Shown piece by piece: positions 14,467 through 21,090 of a DNA stretch of 21,107 nucleotides (the stretch's first letter is position 1; every line of letters starts with the position of its first letter). The notes under the pieces were generated by a model. It did no database searches and was not told the origin of the DNA. It saw only the letters and a program-made list of their open reading frames with translations. Made by a program: the position numbers and the translations under genes. This DNA comes from Pseudomonadota bacterium. GTDB taxonomy: Bacteria; Pseudomonadota; Alphaproteobacteria; Reyranellales; Reyranellaceae. The stretch lies in assembly GCA_023436825.1 (NCBI GenBank), contig JAEZHS010000728.1, positions 1-21,107 of the forward strand. The letters run 5' to 3'.

Positions 14467-15363
14467 CTACTCTTGCTGCGCCGCAAGCGCCTCCTTCCGT
14501 CGGTCGAACTGCTGGCCGAGCTCGATCAGGATAGGTGCCGCGCGCTGGGCCTCGTCGACGGCCACCATTCCAATGATGTTGTAGCCGTTGTCGACATGGA
14601 CCACCTGCCCGGTGATGCCCTGACCCAGGTCGCTGAGTAGACTAAGCGCGGCCTTGCCGACGTCTTCATTGGTCGTATTGCGCTTCAATGGGGCATTCAC
14701 CTCCGCCCACTTAATGAGATGGCGCATCCCGGAGACTCCGCTGGCCGCCAACGTCTTGATTGGCCCGGCCGAGATCGCGTTGACGCGGATGTTCTGCCGT
14801 CCGAGATCAACCGCGAGGTAGCGGACGCTCGCCTCCAGCGCTGCCTTCGCCACGCCCATCACGTTGTAATGGGGCACCGCGCGCTCCGACCCAAGGTAGG
14901 TGAGAGTCAACAGGCTGCCGCCGGACCGCATGAGAGGAGCGATACGCTGGGCTACCGCAGTGAAGCTGTAACAGGAAACATCGAGCGCCGTCGCGAAGTT
15001 GCGCCGGCTGGTACGCAGGTACGGGCCGACAAGCTCGCTCTTGTCCGAGTAGGAAATGGCATGGACGACAAAGTCGATCGGCTCAGCCGGCCAGACTTCC
15101 GACAGGGTCGTGATCATCCTGTCGAGATCTTCGTCAGAACTCACATCGCATTGCAGAAGCTGAGCCGAAGGGATGCTGTTGGCCGTAAGCGCCCTTACCC
15201 GCCGCCCCACCGACTCGTTCGCATAGGTGAACGCCATGCTGGCACCGTGAGCTGCGGCGACCTGCGCAATGCCCCACGCCAGGGAGCGCTCGTTGGCCAC
15301 TCCCATGATCAGACCACGCTTGCCGGTCAAGAGTCCGCCAGGTAGCGCAACAGAGTTTGTCAT
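14467..15363 (-). CDS. fabI: Enoyl-[acyl-carrier-protein] reductase (NADH), FabI type
   Basis: A 298-aa FabI-type atypical SDR that reduces trans-2-enoyl-ACP with NADH in type II fatty acid synthesis. Motifs: GLIMGVANERSLAWGIA (about 17-33) for the nucleotide, HAISYSDK (about 101-108), and the catalytic Tyr156 and Tyr166 with Lys173 (TYLGSER, HYNVMGVAK; the Y-x6-K spacing). SAGPIKTLAASGV (about 198-210) is the substrate-loop region. It ends with about 20 residues beyond the usual FabI C-terminus. The ATG at 15363 has only a weak Shine-Dalgarno. It sits 159 nt downstream of a tRNA-Leu gene on the same strand, inside the segment bounded by tRNA-end repeats, so it may be an acquired paralogue rather than the housekeeping copy; the window cannot decide. 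Confidence 0.9.
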   Translation of the reverse strand: MTNSVALPGGLLTGKRGLIMGVANERSLAWGIAQVAAAHGASMAFTYANESVGRRVRALTANSIPSAQLLQCDVSSDEDLDRMITTLSEVWPAEPIDFVVHAISYSDKSELVGPYLRTSRRNFATALDVSCYSFTAVAQRIAPLMRSGGSLLTLTYLGSERAVPHYNVMGVAKAALEASVRYLAVDLGRQNIRVNAISAGPIKTLAASGVSGMRHLIKWAEVNAPLKRNTTNEDVGKAALSLLSDLGQGITGQVVHVDNGYNIIGMVAVDEAQRAAPILIELGQQFDRRKEALAAQQE

Positions 15364-15522
15364 GGTCTCACGCGTTCGTTCCGGTGCTTCCCTTTAAAGC
15401 GTCGCGCCTCGAACTCACGTTCACGTTTGATTGCGATTTGTGTCGGGCTGGCGTCGAACTCTCGAGGGGAAGTCTTGCCGACGTCGAGCGGATCGGCATG
15501 TTTCCTGGTCTTTTGATCCGCT

Positions 15523-15610
15523 TGGTGCCCGCTGCTGGACTCGAACCAGCACGGCCCTTTCGGGCCTCGAGATTTTAAGTCTCGTATGTCTACCATTCCA
15601 TCAAGCGGGC
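15523..15610 (-). tRNA. tRNA-Leu (anticodon UAA)
   Basis: Read on the minus strand this is a full class II tRNA. The acceptor arm is GCCCGCT pairing with AGCGGGC, with TGATGGAATGGTAGACA as D-arm. The anticodon stem CGAGA/TCTCG closes the loop CTTAAAA, which gives anticodon TAA. A long variable arm has GGCCC/GGGCC pairing, followed by the T-arm GCTGG TTCGAGT CCAGC, and discriminator A with an encoded CCA at 15523-15525. The mature part without CCA ends at 15526. A stem (15487-15494 with 15515-15522) follows immediately and may be the trailer. Confidence 0.95.
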
Positions 15611-15620
15611 ATGCGGCGTG

Positions 15621-15649
15621 ACCATATTGAGGGGTTTGCCGAAAGTGAA
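15621..15649 (-). promoter_or_regulatory. Candidate promoter of tRNA-Leu
   Basis: On the minus strand TTCACT (15644-15649) and TATGGT (15621-15626) are separated by 17 nt. They resemble -35 and -10 boxes, each with four of six consensus bases. Transcription would begin a few nt before the tRNA at 15610. Confidence 0.35.
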
Positions 15650-15695
15650 GCGCCTCATTAGAGCGCGCACCTCCAGGTCCGCTCATGGCTGGGCG

Positions 15696-15759
15696 CGCGC
15701 CACTCCAGTGGCGCGTCATCTCATGCTCTACTGGACGGCGCGCAGGAGGCGCGCGGTCC
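15696..15759. terminator. Two adjacent GC-rich stems in the tRNA/bufC spacer
   Basis: CGCGCCACT (15696-15704) pairs with AGTGGCGCG (15707-15715). An 11-bp arm at 15733-15743 pairs with 15749-15759 with one mismatch. They lie in the 224-nt gene-free spacer between the bufferin operon's stop (15835) and the tRNA start. They could end the minus-strand operon transcript, or be REP-like elements; no T-run is present. Confidence 0.35.
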
Positions 15760-15834
15760 GGAAGACCATGATCGCGCCGCGCGCGCCCGGCAAAGACTTG
15801 AGCGGACCTGAAGGCCCGCGCTCCGGCGAGAAAG

Positions 15835-16641
15835 TCAGTAATGGAAGCCCGCAATCATTCCGCCCTCGACCATGGCGCGTAACAGGCCGGCGGCGCGGGC
15901 GGGGGCCTGGTCTTCGCCGGTGAAGGGGGCGAGGACCTCGCACAGGTCGGGGAAAGGTTTGCCCGCCACGAGTGCATCGAGCATCGCGGCTTCGTCGTGC
16001 TCCAGAGAGCGGAAGTTGGAGATGAGATCGGGGCGCCAGATTGCCCAGACCAGGGGCTCGGTGGCTCTTTCAACCTCGAGGTTGCCGGGCTCGTCCTCTT
16101 CTCGGCGCTGCCAGGCCTGCGGCGCTTTGAAGGCCAGCGTAACGCGGCGCAGCGAGGGTTGGGTGGCGAAGGCGAGAGTCTCCCACGCCTCCTGCGGCAG
16201 GGCCATCAGTTGGTCGGCGGTGATCGGCGTTGCATCGGGCGAATCGAAGGTCTCGCCTAGTGCCCATTCGAAGCGTGCCATCTCTGCGGCCGCCGGCGTC
16301 TGGCTGTAGGGCTCCGTGGAACTGAGGAAGTCCGCGAGGTCGCGGCCGTACCAGCGCACCGACGGATGACGTGACGGATGGCTGGCGATGTAGGCGCGCG
16401 CCATGTGATCGAAGTCGGCCGGTCCGGCCATCGCCATGACGCCGGGATAATCCGTCGTCAGCGCCTCGATCAGGCGCAGCGCATAGCCGTCGCGATAGAT
16501 GTCGAGCAAGGTGACGCGATCGGCTTTTTTGGTGTCGCGCACGGCGGCCCGGAAGCCGTCGCTGGTGGCCAGCAGGTAGTCCTGGAAGGCGCGCTGCAGA
16601 TCGCCCAAGGAACCGATATTTGAACCGGCGTTGCTGGTCAT
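15835..16641 (-). CDS. bufC: BufC/HvfC-like DUF2063 protein (bufferin maturation partner)
   Basis: A 268-aa protein with an N-terminal DUF2063 (HvfC/BufC) domain at about 12-110. It has LQRAFQDYLLA, IYRDGYALRLIEALTTDYPGV, ARAYIASHPSRHPSVRWYG and DLADFL. A second, less conserved domain follows. Proteins of this family pair with DUF692 maturases and are thought to bring the precursor leader to the enzyme; older annotations call it a DNA-binding domain protein. The ATG at 16641 is chosen over one at 16722 because AGAGG precedes it and it starts 10 nt after the bufB stop, whereas the longer form would overlap bufB by 71 nt with low-complexity sequence. It is the last gene of the bufferin operon. 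Confidence 0.88.
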   Translation of the reverse strand: MTSNAGSNIGSLGDLQRAFQDYLLATSDGFRAAVRDTKKADRVTLLDIYRDGYALRLIEALTTDYPGVMAMAGPADFDHMARAYIASHPSRHPSVRWYGRDLADFLSSTEPYSQTPAAAEMARFEWALGETFDSPDATPITADQLMALPQEAWETLAFATQPSLRRVTLAFKAPQAWQRREEDEPGNLEVERATEPLVWAIWRPDLISNFRSLEHDEAAMLDALVAGKPFPDLCEVLAPFTGEDQAPARAAGLLRAMVEGGMIAGFHY

Positions 16642-16651
16642 GCCGCCCTCT

Positions 16652-17479
16652 TCACGCGGCCTGCCGCGTGACGTCGGCTGCAATCCGTCGCGCCTGGTCG
16701 AGCTCGGCCAGTAGCTCGGCATAGGGCGGGATGTTGGCGTCGCGTTCGATCATCGTCGGCACGCCGGGAAAGAGTTTCACCGCCTCGGCATAGAGCGTCC
16801 AGACGTCGGGCACGATCGGCTCGTCGTGGGTGTCGATGATGTGGCTGCCCTTGTGGGTGTGGCCGGCGAGATGGAACTGGCGCACGCGCTCGCGCGGCAT
16901 GGCGCGCAGGAAGCTCATGGCGTCGAACTCGTGGTTGAAGGCGCTGACATAGACGTTGTTGACGTCGAGCAGGATCTCGCAGTCGGCGCGGCGGGCGAGC
17001 TCGGCGATGAACTCCCATTCAGTGAGTTCGGAGGCGGCGTAGGTGACGTAGCTCGACACGTTCTCCAGCACCAGTCGGCGGCCGAGATGGTCCTGCACCT
17101 GCGTCACCCGATCGGCGACGTGGTTCAGCGCCTCCTCGGTGTAGGGCAGCGGCAACAGATCGTGCATGTTCTGGCCGCGCAGGCCGGTGAAGCAGAGATG
17201 GTCGGAGACCCACATCGGCTGCACGCGCCCGGCCAAGGCCTTCAGCTCGTCGAGATAGTGCCGATCGAGTGGATCGATGGAGCCGATCGACAATGACACG
17301 CCGTGCAGCGCCATCGGGTAGTCGCGGCGCAGGCGGTCGAGCCAGCGCAGCGGGCTGCCGCCCGGCACCATGTAGTTCTCCGACAGCGCCTCGAACCAGC
17401 CCACCCGTCCAGGGGCGGCGGCGATCTCCTCGTAATGCTCGGGCCGGAGGCCGAGGCCGAAATCGACGGCGGCGCTCAT
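16652..17479 (-). CDS. bufB: DUF692/MNIO multinuclear iron enzyme, bufferin maturase
   Basis: A 275-aa TIM-barrel enzyme of the MNIO (UPF0276/DUF692) family, which uses two or three iron ions and O2 to modify cysteines of a RiPP precursor, in bufferins to thiooxazoles. Likely metal and active-site residues are visible: H59 (LHGVSLSIG), D93 and H94 (VSDHLCF), E139 (LENVSSY), D172, N174/N175 and H183 (LLDVNNVYVSAFNH), H203/H207 (FHLAGHTH), D216/H218 (DTHDEP) and E245 (IERDANIP). Length and order are those of BufB/HvfB. A strong Shine-Dalgarno (AGGAGGTG) lies 12 nt before the ATG at 17479. It is downstream of the precursor genes and 10 nt upstream of bufC. Confidence 0.93.
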   Translation of the reverse strand: MSAAVDFGLGLRPEHYEEIAAAPGRVGWFEALSENYMVPGGSPLRWLDRLRRDYPMALHGVSLSIGSIDPLDRHYLDELKALAGRVQPMWVSDHLCFTGLRGQNMHDLLPLPYTEEALNHVADRVTQVQDHLGRRLVLENVSSYVTYAASELTEWEFIAELARRADCEILLDVNNVYVSAFNHEFDAMSFLRAMPRERVRQFHLAGHTHKGSHIIDTHDEPIVPDVWTLYAEAVKLFPGVPTMIERDANIPPYAELLAELDQARRIAADVTRQAA

Positions 17480-17508
17480 GAGGGGACCCTACACCTCCTG
17501 AAAAGAGA

Positions 17509-17535
17509 GGGCGTCCGCGATTTCTCGGGACGCCC
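17509..17535 (-). terminator. Stem-loop between precursor gene and bufB (possible attenuator)
   Basis: GGGCGTCC (17509-17516) and GGACGCCC (17528-17535) form a perfect 8-bp stem with an 11-nt loop. On the minus strand it is followed by TCTCTTTTC, a T-rich tail, and then the bufB Shine-Dalgarno. Placed between a precursor and its enzyme, it could act as a partial terminator or a 3'-end stabiliser that keeps enzyme level below precursor level. Confidence 0.5.
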
Positions 17536-17566
17536 GCCTGTCATCCGACAAGTGTCGGTCGAACGA

Positions 17567-17791
17567 CTACCTCGACTTGATCGCGGTGCACTCGATGGTG
17601 CTGCCGGTCGTGATAAAGCCCTTGCCCTTGCACGAGTTCTGGCCCTTGCAGGCGTTGTTGGCCGACTTGCAGGCGCTCTGGCCCTTGCAGGCATTGGCGC
17701 CCGTGCAGGTGACCTGCGCGGTCGCGGCCGTCGCGAAGGTGGCGACCGCGAATGCAGTGGCAGCCGTGGCAACAATCGTCTTGGCGTTCAT
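17567..17791 (-). CDS. bufA2: Bufferin-type metallophore precursor (BufA2-like), second copy
   Basis: A 74-aa precursor with a Sec signal peptide: positive start, hydrophobic core about 6-22, and likely cleavage after ATA at about residue 25. The mature part has six cysteines (29, 35, 41, 48, 54, 68) in repeated CKG/CKS units (ACKGQSACK, ACKGQNSCKGKG) and an ECTAIKSR tail. Bufferins are secreted, Cys-modified peptides that bind copper in the periplasm. The spacing C-x5-C-x5-C-x6-C-x5-C-x13-C is identical to that of the first copy. A Shine-Dalgarno (AGGGAGAAG) precedes the ATG at 17791. It lies 87 nt upstream of bufB. Confidence 0.92.
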   Translation of the reverse strand: MNAKTIVATAATAFAVATFATAATAQVTCTGANACKGQSACKSANNACKGQNSCKGKGFITTGSTIECTAIKSR

Positions 17792-17836
17792 CTACTACTT
17801 CTCCCTGTGTTGGACCCGGACCGGCCGAGCGGCAGA

Positions 17837-17865
17837 AGTATGTACCGCAGGATGGAATCGCACAA
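17837..17865 (-). promoter_or_regulatory. Candidate promoter of the second bufferin gene
   Basis: On the minus strand TTGTGC (17860-17865) and CATACT (17837-17842) are 17 nt apart, weak matches to -35 and -10. This would give a leader of about 40 nt to the start at 17791 and allow the second precursor to be made independently of the first. Confidence 0.28.
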
Positions 17866-17883
17866 TGTGTGAATGACAGGAGC

Positions 17884-17906
17884 GGGCGTCCTTTTTAGGA
17901 GCGCCC
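17884..17906 (-). terminator. Stem-loop between the two bufferin genes
   Basis: GGGCGTCCT (17884-17892) pairs with AGGA-G-CGCCC (17897-17906) with one bulged G and a TTTT loop, giving nine base pairs. It lies downstream of the first precursor and of the remnant of a third. No T-run follows on the minus strand, so it may be a stability or processing stem. Its GGGCG(T)CC core resembles the stem after the second precursor. Confidence 0.4.
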
Positions 17907-17911
17907 CTCCG

Positions 17912-17968
17912 GTCCGCCACGGGCCTGACCGTGCACTCGAAAGACGTGCTGGTCATCACGAAGCCCTG
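17912..17968 (-). pseudogene. C-terminal remnant of a third bufferin precursor
   Basis: On the minus strand this stretch reads QGFVMTSTSFECTVRPVAD. It aligns with the C-terminal end of the second precursor (GKGFITTGSTIECTAIKSR), sharing the GF start and the ECT cysteine motif at the same distance. No start codon, signal peptide or CKG region is present before it, because it follows the stop of the first precursor directly. It is best read as what is left of a third tandem copy after deletion. Confidence 0.55.
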
Positions 17969-17975
17969 GCATAAG

Positions 17976-18221
17976 CTAATCGGCGACCTTGCCGCCGCGG
18001 GCGGTGCAGCTCACCACGTCGGTGGTCGGGGTCCAGCCTTGGCCCTTGCAGGAGTTCTGGCCCTTGCAGGAGGAGTTGGCGGTCTTGCAGGCGCTCGTGC
18101 CCTTGCATGAATTGATACCCGTGCACTTCACCGAGCCCGAGGGCTGCGCCTGCGCGGCCGTGACGAGGGTGCCGGCGGCGAAGATCGCGGCCGCCGTGGC
18201 GGCAAGGGTCTTCCTGGTCAT
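17976..18221 (-). CDS. bufA2: Bufferin-type metallophore precursor (BufA2-like), first copy
   Basis: An 81-aa precursor with a Sec signal peptide (basic MTRK start, Ala-rich core, likely cleavage after AQA at about residue 25). The mature part has six cysteines (33, 39, 45, 52, 58, 72) in SCKGTSACK and SCKGQNSCKGQG units, followed by SCTARGGKVAD. Cys spacing is identical to the second copy while the residues between have diverged, so both are probably functional. A good Shine-Dalgarno (AGGGAGAG) precedes the ATG at 18221. It is the first gene of the cluster on the minus strand, about 100 nt after the stop of the FAD oxidoreductase; the operon promoter probably lies at 18222-18320, but I see no convincing boxes. 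Confidence 0.92.
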   Translation of the reverse strand: MTRKTLAATAAAIFAAGTLVTAAQAQPSGSVKCTGINSCKGTSACKTANSSCKGQNSCKGQGWTPTTDVVSCTARGGKVAD

Positions 18222-18319
18222 GCTTCTCTCCCTAAGTGGAACTGCAGCCCGACCATGACTCCAGCGCCTCCCCGGGTGAAGTCAGGCCTGAGCGACGATG
18301 TGTGATTTCTCGATCACTG

Positions 18320-19459
18320 TCATGTGAGCCGCATGAAGCGCGCAGGCGAAAGTGCAGCCTCGCTGACGCCCAATGCAGCAATGTCGTCTGGCATCCCATG
18401 GCCCAGCGCGAGACTGGCGGCAAGGCGGCCCGCCGCTTCACCGGTCTGGATGCCGTAGCCGCCTTGTCCCGCGAGCCAGAAGAAGCCTTCGACCGCGGGA
18501 TCGTAGCCCACGACCAGGTTCTTGTCGGCGACGAAGCTGCGCAGCCCCGCCCACTTGTTCTTGATGCGCCGGATGGAAAGCGTCGTCGCCGTCTCGATGC
18601 GCTCGACGGCGGTGGCGACGTCGATCTCCTCCGGCTGCGCATCGCAGGGCGGCGAGGGCGTCTCGTCGGCGAGCGAGCCCAGGAACTGCCCGACCTCGGG
18701 CTTCATGTACCAGCTCTCGTCGAAGTCGATCACCATCGGCATGTGCGCGAGGTCGAGCCCGGCCGGCGAATCGAAGGTGAAGGCGGTGCGTCGCTTCGGG
18801 ACAAGGCCGACCGGCGCGGCGCCCGCCATCGCCGCCACTACATCCGCCCAGGCGCCCGAGGCATTGACGATGTTGGCGGCGCGAAGCTTCTCGCCATCGC
18901 GCAGGCCGATGGTCCACAGCCCGTCGACGGCCGCGAGATCGATGACCTCCGCATTCAGGCGCAGCACGGCGCCGGCAGCGCGCGCGCCCTTGAGGAAGCC
19001 GCCATGGATCGCCGCGACATCCATGTCGTCGGCTTCCGGCTCGAAGATCGCACCGCCGGCCGCTGCCTCCGGCCTCAGCAGGGGCTGTCGGCGCAGCACC
19101 TCGACCGGCTCCAGCCAGCGCACGCTCGGCACCAGCTGGGCGAATTCGGCGGCGTTCTTCTGCATGTCGGCCTGCTGCTCGACGCGGCCGGCGATGATCG
19201 CGCCGCGCGGCGTCAGCAGCGCATGGTCGGCGAAGCCGGTGGGCGGCTTGCGGTAGAAGCGACCTGACGCCACGGTGATGGCGCGAATCTCCGGGCTGCC
19301 GTAGGTCTCCGAGTGCAGCGCCGCCGAGCGCCCGGTGGTGTGATAGGCGGGCACGTGCTCGCCCTCGAGGATGACCACGTTCGCCCTGGGCGCAAGGTGA
19401 TAGGCGACGGACACCCCGGCGATGCCGGCGCCGATGACGGCGAAATCGAAATCCTGCAT
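18320..19459 (-). CDS. FAD-dependent oxidoreductase of the DAO family
   Basis: A 379-aa flavoprotein of the D-amino-acid/glycine oxidase (DAO) superfamily. The N-terminal dinucleotide-binding motif is VIGAGIAG (8-15), with E32 ending beta-2 (VVILEGE). TTGRSAALHSETYG (about 41-54) is the typical flavin-contact loop, and the C-terminal FFWLAGQGGYGIQTGEAAGRL closes the FAD site. It probably oxidises a C-N bond of an amino acid or amine; the substrate is unknown. The ATG at 19459 is chosen because the fold begins two residues later; a GTG at 19468 is possible. It is divergent from the acyl-CoA synthetase across a 57-nt spacer with an 11-bp inverted repeat, and upstream of the bufferin operon on the same strand. 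Confidence 0.92.
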   Translation of the reverse strand: MQDFDFAVIGAGIAGVSVAYHLAPRANVVILEGEHVPAYHTTGRSAALHSETYGSPEIRAITVASGRFYRKPPTGFADHALLTPRGAIIAGRVEQQADMQKNAAEFAQLVPSVRWLEPVEVLRRQPLLRPEAAAGGAIFEPEADDMDVAAIHGGFLKGARAAGAVLRLNAEVIDLAAVDGLWTIGLRDGEKLRAANIVNASGAWADVVAAMAGAAPVGLVPKRRTAFTFDSPAGLDLAHMPMVIDFDESWYMKPEVGQFLGSLADETPSPPCDAQPEEIDVATAVERIETATTLSIRRIKNKWAGLRSFVADKNLVVGYDPAVEGFFWLAGQGGYGIQTGEAAGRLAASLALGHGMPDDIAALGVSEAALSPARFMRLT

Positions 19460-19468
19460 GGCCGGCAC

Positions 19469-19496
19469 ATTGCAAGCCCGTCACCGGGCCTGCAAT
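19469..19496. promoter_or_regulatory. Candidate operator: 11-bp inverted repeat in a divergent spacer
   Basis: ATTGCAAGCCC (19469-19479) and GGGCCTGCAAT (19486-19496) are complementary at 10 of 11 positions with a 6-nt spacer. The site fills half of the 57-nt gap between the FAD oxidoreductase (19459, -) and the acyl-CoA synthetase (19517, +), so one regulator bound here could control both. No regulator gene is in the window. Confidence 0.45.
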
Positions 19497-19516
19497 AGTC
19501 GGCCGGACAGGACACC

Positions 19517-21037
19517 ATGAATATTGCTCATCTCCTGCTGGGATCGTCCCGCGAGTTCCGCGACCTGCCGGCGCTGGCGCGCGGCACATCGGTCCATCTC
19601 ACCTACCGCGAGCTGTGGCGCAAGGTGTCGGTGATGAGCATGCACCTGACGGGCCGCTTCCGCCTCGAGCGCGGCGACCGCGTGGCCATCGCCATGACCA
19701 ATTGCGTCGAGGCAATCGAGGTCATGTACGCCGTCTGGCATGCCGGCCTCTGCGCCGTGCCGATGAACGCCAAGCTGCACGCCAAGGAGTTCGCCTTCAT
19801 CCTGGAGAATTCCGGCGCCAAGCTTTGCTTCGTCACGCCCGACCTCGCCGGCACCATCGCCGAGGCTGGCGCGGAGGCGCCGGAGCTCAAGGAGATCGTC
19901 GACGTCACGACGCGCTCCTACAGCTTCATGGAGATCGGCGATCCCGTCGCCATGGCCGAGGCCGAGGCAACCGATCCGGCGTGGCTGTTCTACACGTCCG
20001 GCACCACCGGCCGGCCCAAGGGCGCCACGCTCACCCATCGTAATCTGCTGGCGATGACGCTCAACTACTTTGCCGACGTCGACCGCCCGCCGGTCGGCGG
20101 CTCGATCGTGCATGCTGCCCCGATCAGCCACGGCTCGGGCCTGTGGAACTTCGCCCTGCTGACGAGAGGCTCGGTGCAGGTCTGTCCCGAGAGCGGCAAA
20201 TACGAGGTGCCCGAGACCGTCGAGCTGATGAACCGGTGGCCGCAGTGCAGCATCTTCCTGGCGCCGACCATGGTGAAGCGTCTGATCGAGCACGGCAGCG
20301 TCGCCGACCTCAGCCCCGACGCGCTGCGCCTGATCTCCTACGGCGGCGCACCGATGTACGTGTCCGACCTCAAGCGCGCACTCGACCTTCTGGGCGACAA
20401 GCTCGCCCAGCTCTACGGCCAGGGCGAGAGCCCGATGACCATCACCCATCTCAGCCGCGAGATGCATGCCGATCGCGCCCATCCGCGCTGGGAGCAGCGC
20501 CTGGCCTCGGCCGGCCGCCCGGATTCCTGCGTGGCGGTAAAGGTGGTCGACGAGGATGGCCGGCAGCTTCCGGTGGGCGAGGTCGGCGAGATCATCGTCA
20601 AGGGCGACACGGTGATGGCGGGCTACTGGAACGATCGCGAGGCGACGGCGAAGTCGCTGCGCGACGGGTGGCTATGGACCGGCGATGTCGGCGCCTTCGA
20701 CGAGGAGGGCCTTCTGACGCTGAAGGACCGCTCCAAGGACATGATCATCTCGGGCGGCTCCAACATCTATCCGCGCGAGATCGAGGACGTGCTGAACCTG
20801 CATCCTGCCGTCGCCGAGTGTTCGGTCGTCGGCCGCCCGCATCCCGAATGGGGCGAGGAGGTGGTGGCGTTCGTCGTGGCGCGTGACGGCAAGACAGCCG
20901 CACCCGCCGAACTCGACCAGCTTTGCCTCGACAACATCGCGCGCTTCAAGCGGCCAAAGGACTACAAGTTCATCGAGGCCCTGCCCAAGAACAACTACGG
21001 CAAGATTCTCAAGACGGAGCTCAGGAAGCTGCTCTAG
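19517..21037 (+). CDS. AMP-binding acyl-CoA synthetase
   Basis: A 506-aa adenylate-forming enzyme (ANL superfamily) that activates a carboxylic acid with ATP and CoA. Motifs in order: the P-loop YTSGTTGRPKG (159-169), YGQGES (300-305), WTGD (387-390), the hinge DRSKDMIISGG (404-414) and NIYPREIEDVL (416-426), and the catalytic Lys496 in NNYGK. It is full length for the long/medium-chain or aryl-CoA ligase group; chain specificity cannot be told. The ATG at 19517 is preceded by AGGACACC. A REP-like palindrome follows the stop. It shares a divergent control region with the FAD oxidoreductase. Confidence 0.94.
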   Translation: MNIAHLLLGSSREFRDLPALARGTSVHLTYRELWRKVSVMSMHLTGRFRLERGDRVAIAMTNCVEAIEVMYAVWHAGLCAVPMNAKLHAKEFAFILENSGAKLCFVTPDLAGTIAEAGAEAPELKEIVDVTTRSYSFMEIGDPVAMAEAEATDPAWLFYTSGTTGRPKGATLTHRNLLAMTLNYFADVDRPPVGGSIVHAAPISHGSGLWNFALLTRGSVQVCPESGKYEVPETVELMNRWPQCSIFLAPTMVKRLIEHGSVADLSPDALRLISYGGAPMYVSDLKRALDLLGDKLAQLYGQGESPMTITHLSREMHADRAHPRWEQRLASAGRPDSCVAVKVVDEDGRQLPVGEVGEIIVKGDTVMAGYWNDREATAKSLRDGWLWTGDVGAFDEEGLLTLKDRSKDMIISGGSNIYPREIEDVLNLHPAVAECSVVGRPHPEWGEEVVAFVVARDGKTAAPAELDQLCLDNIARFKRPKDYKFIEALPKNNYGKILKTELRKLL

Positions 21038-21052
21038 TGTTATGAGCAACTT

Positions 21053-21090
21053 CCTCCCCCCGCTTCGCGCGGGGAGGTGTGCGCGAAGCG
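21053..21090. repeat. REP-like element with two alternative hairpins
   Basis: CCTCCCC (21053-21059) pairs with GGGGAGG (21071-21077), with an inner CGC/GCG. Alternatively CGCTTCGCGC (21061-21070) pairs perfectly with GCGCGAAGCG (21081-21090). The element starts 16 nt after the acyl-CoA synthetase stop and probably also ends its transcript. It may continue beyond the window. Confidence 0.5.

Noticed and set aside
18302..18317. GTGAT-N6-ATCAC repeat between the FAD gene and the bufferin operon
   Set aside because: Arms are only 5 bp and no promoter boxes are near. It could be a weak terminator or operator; not enough to call.
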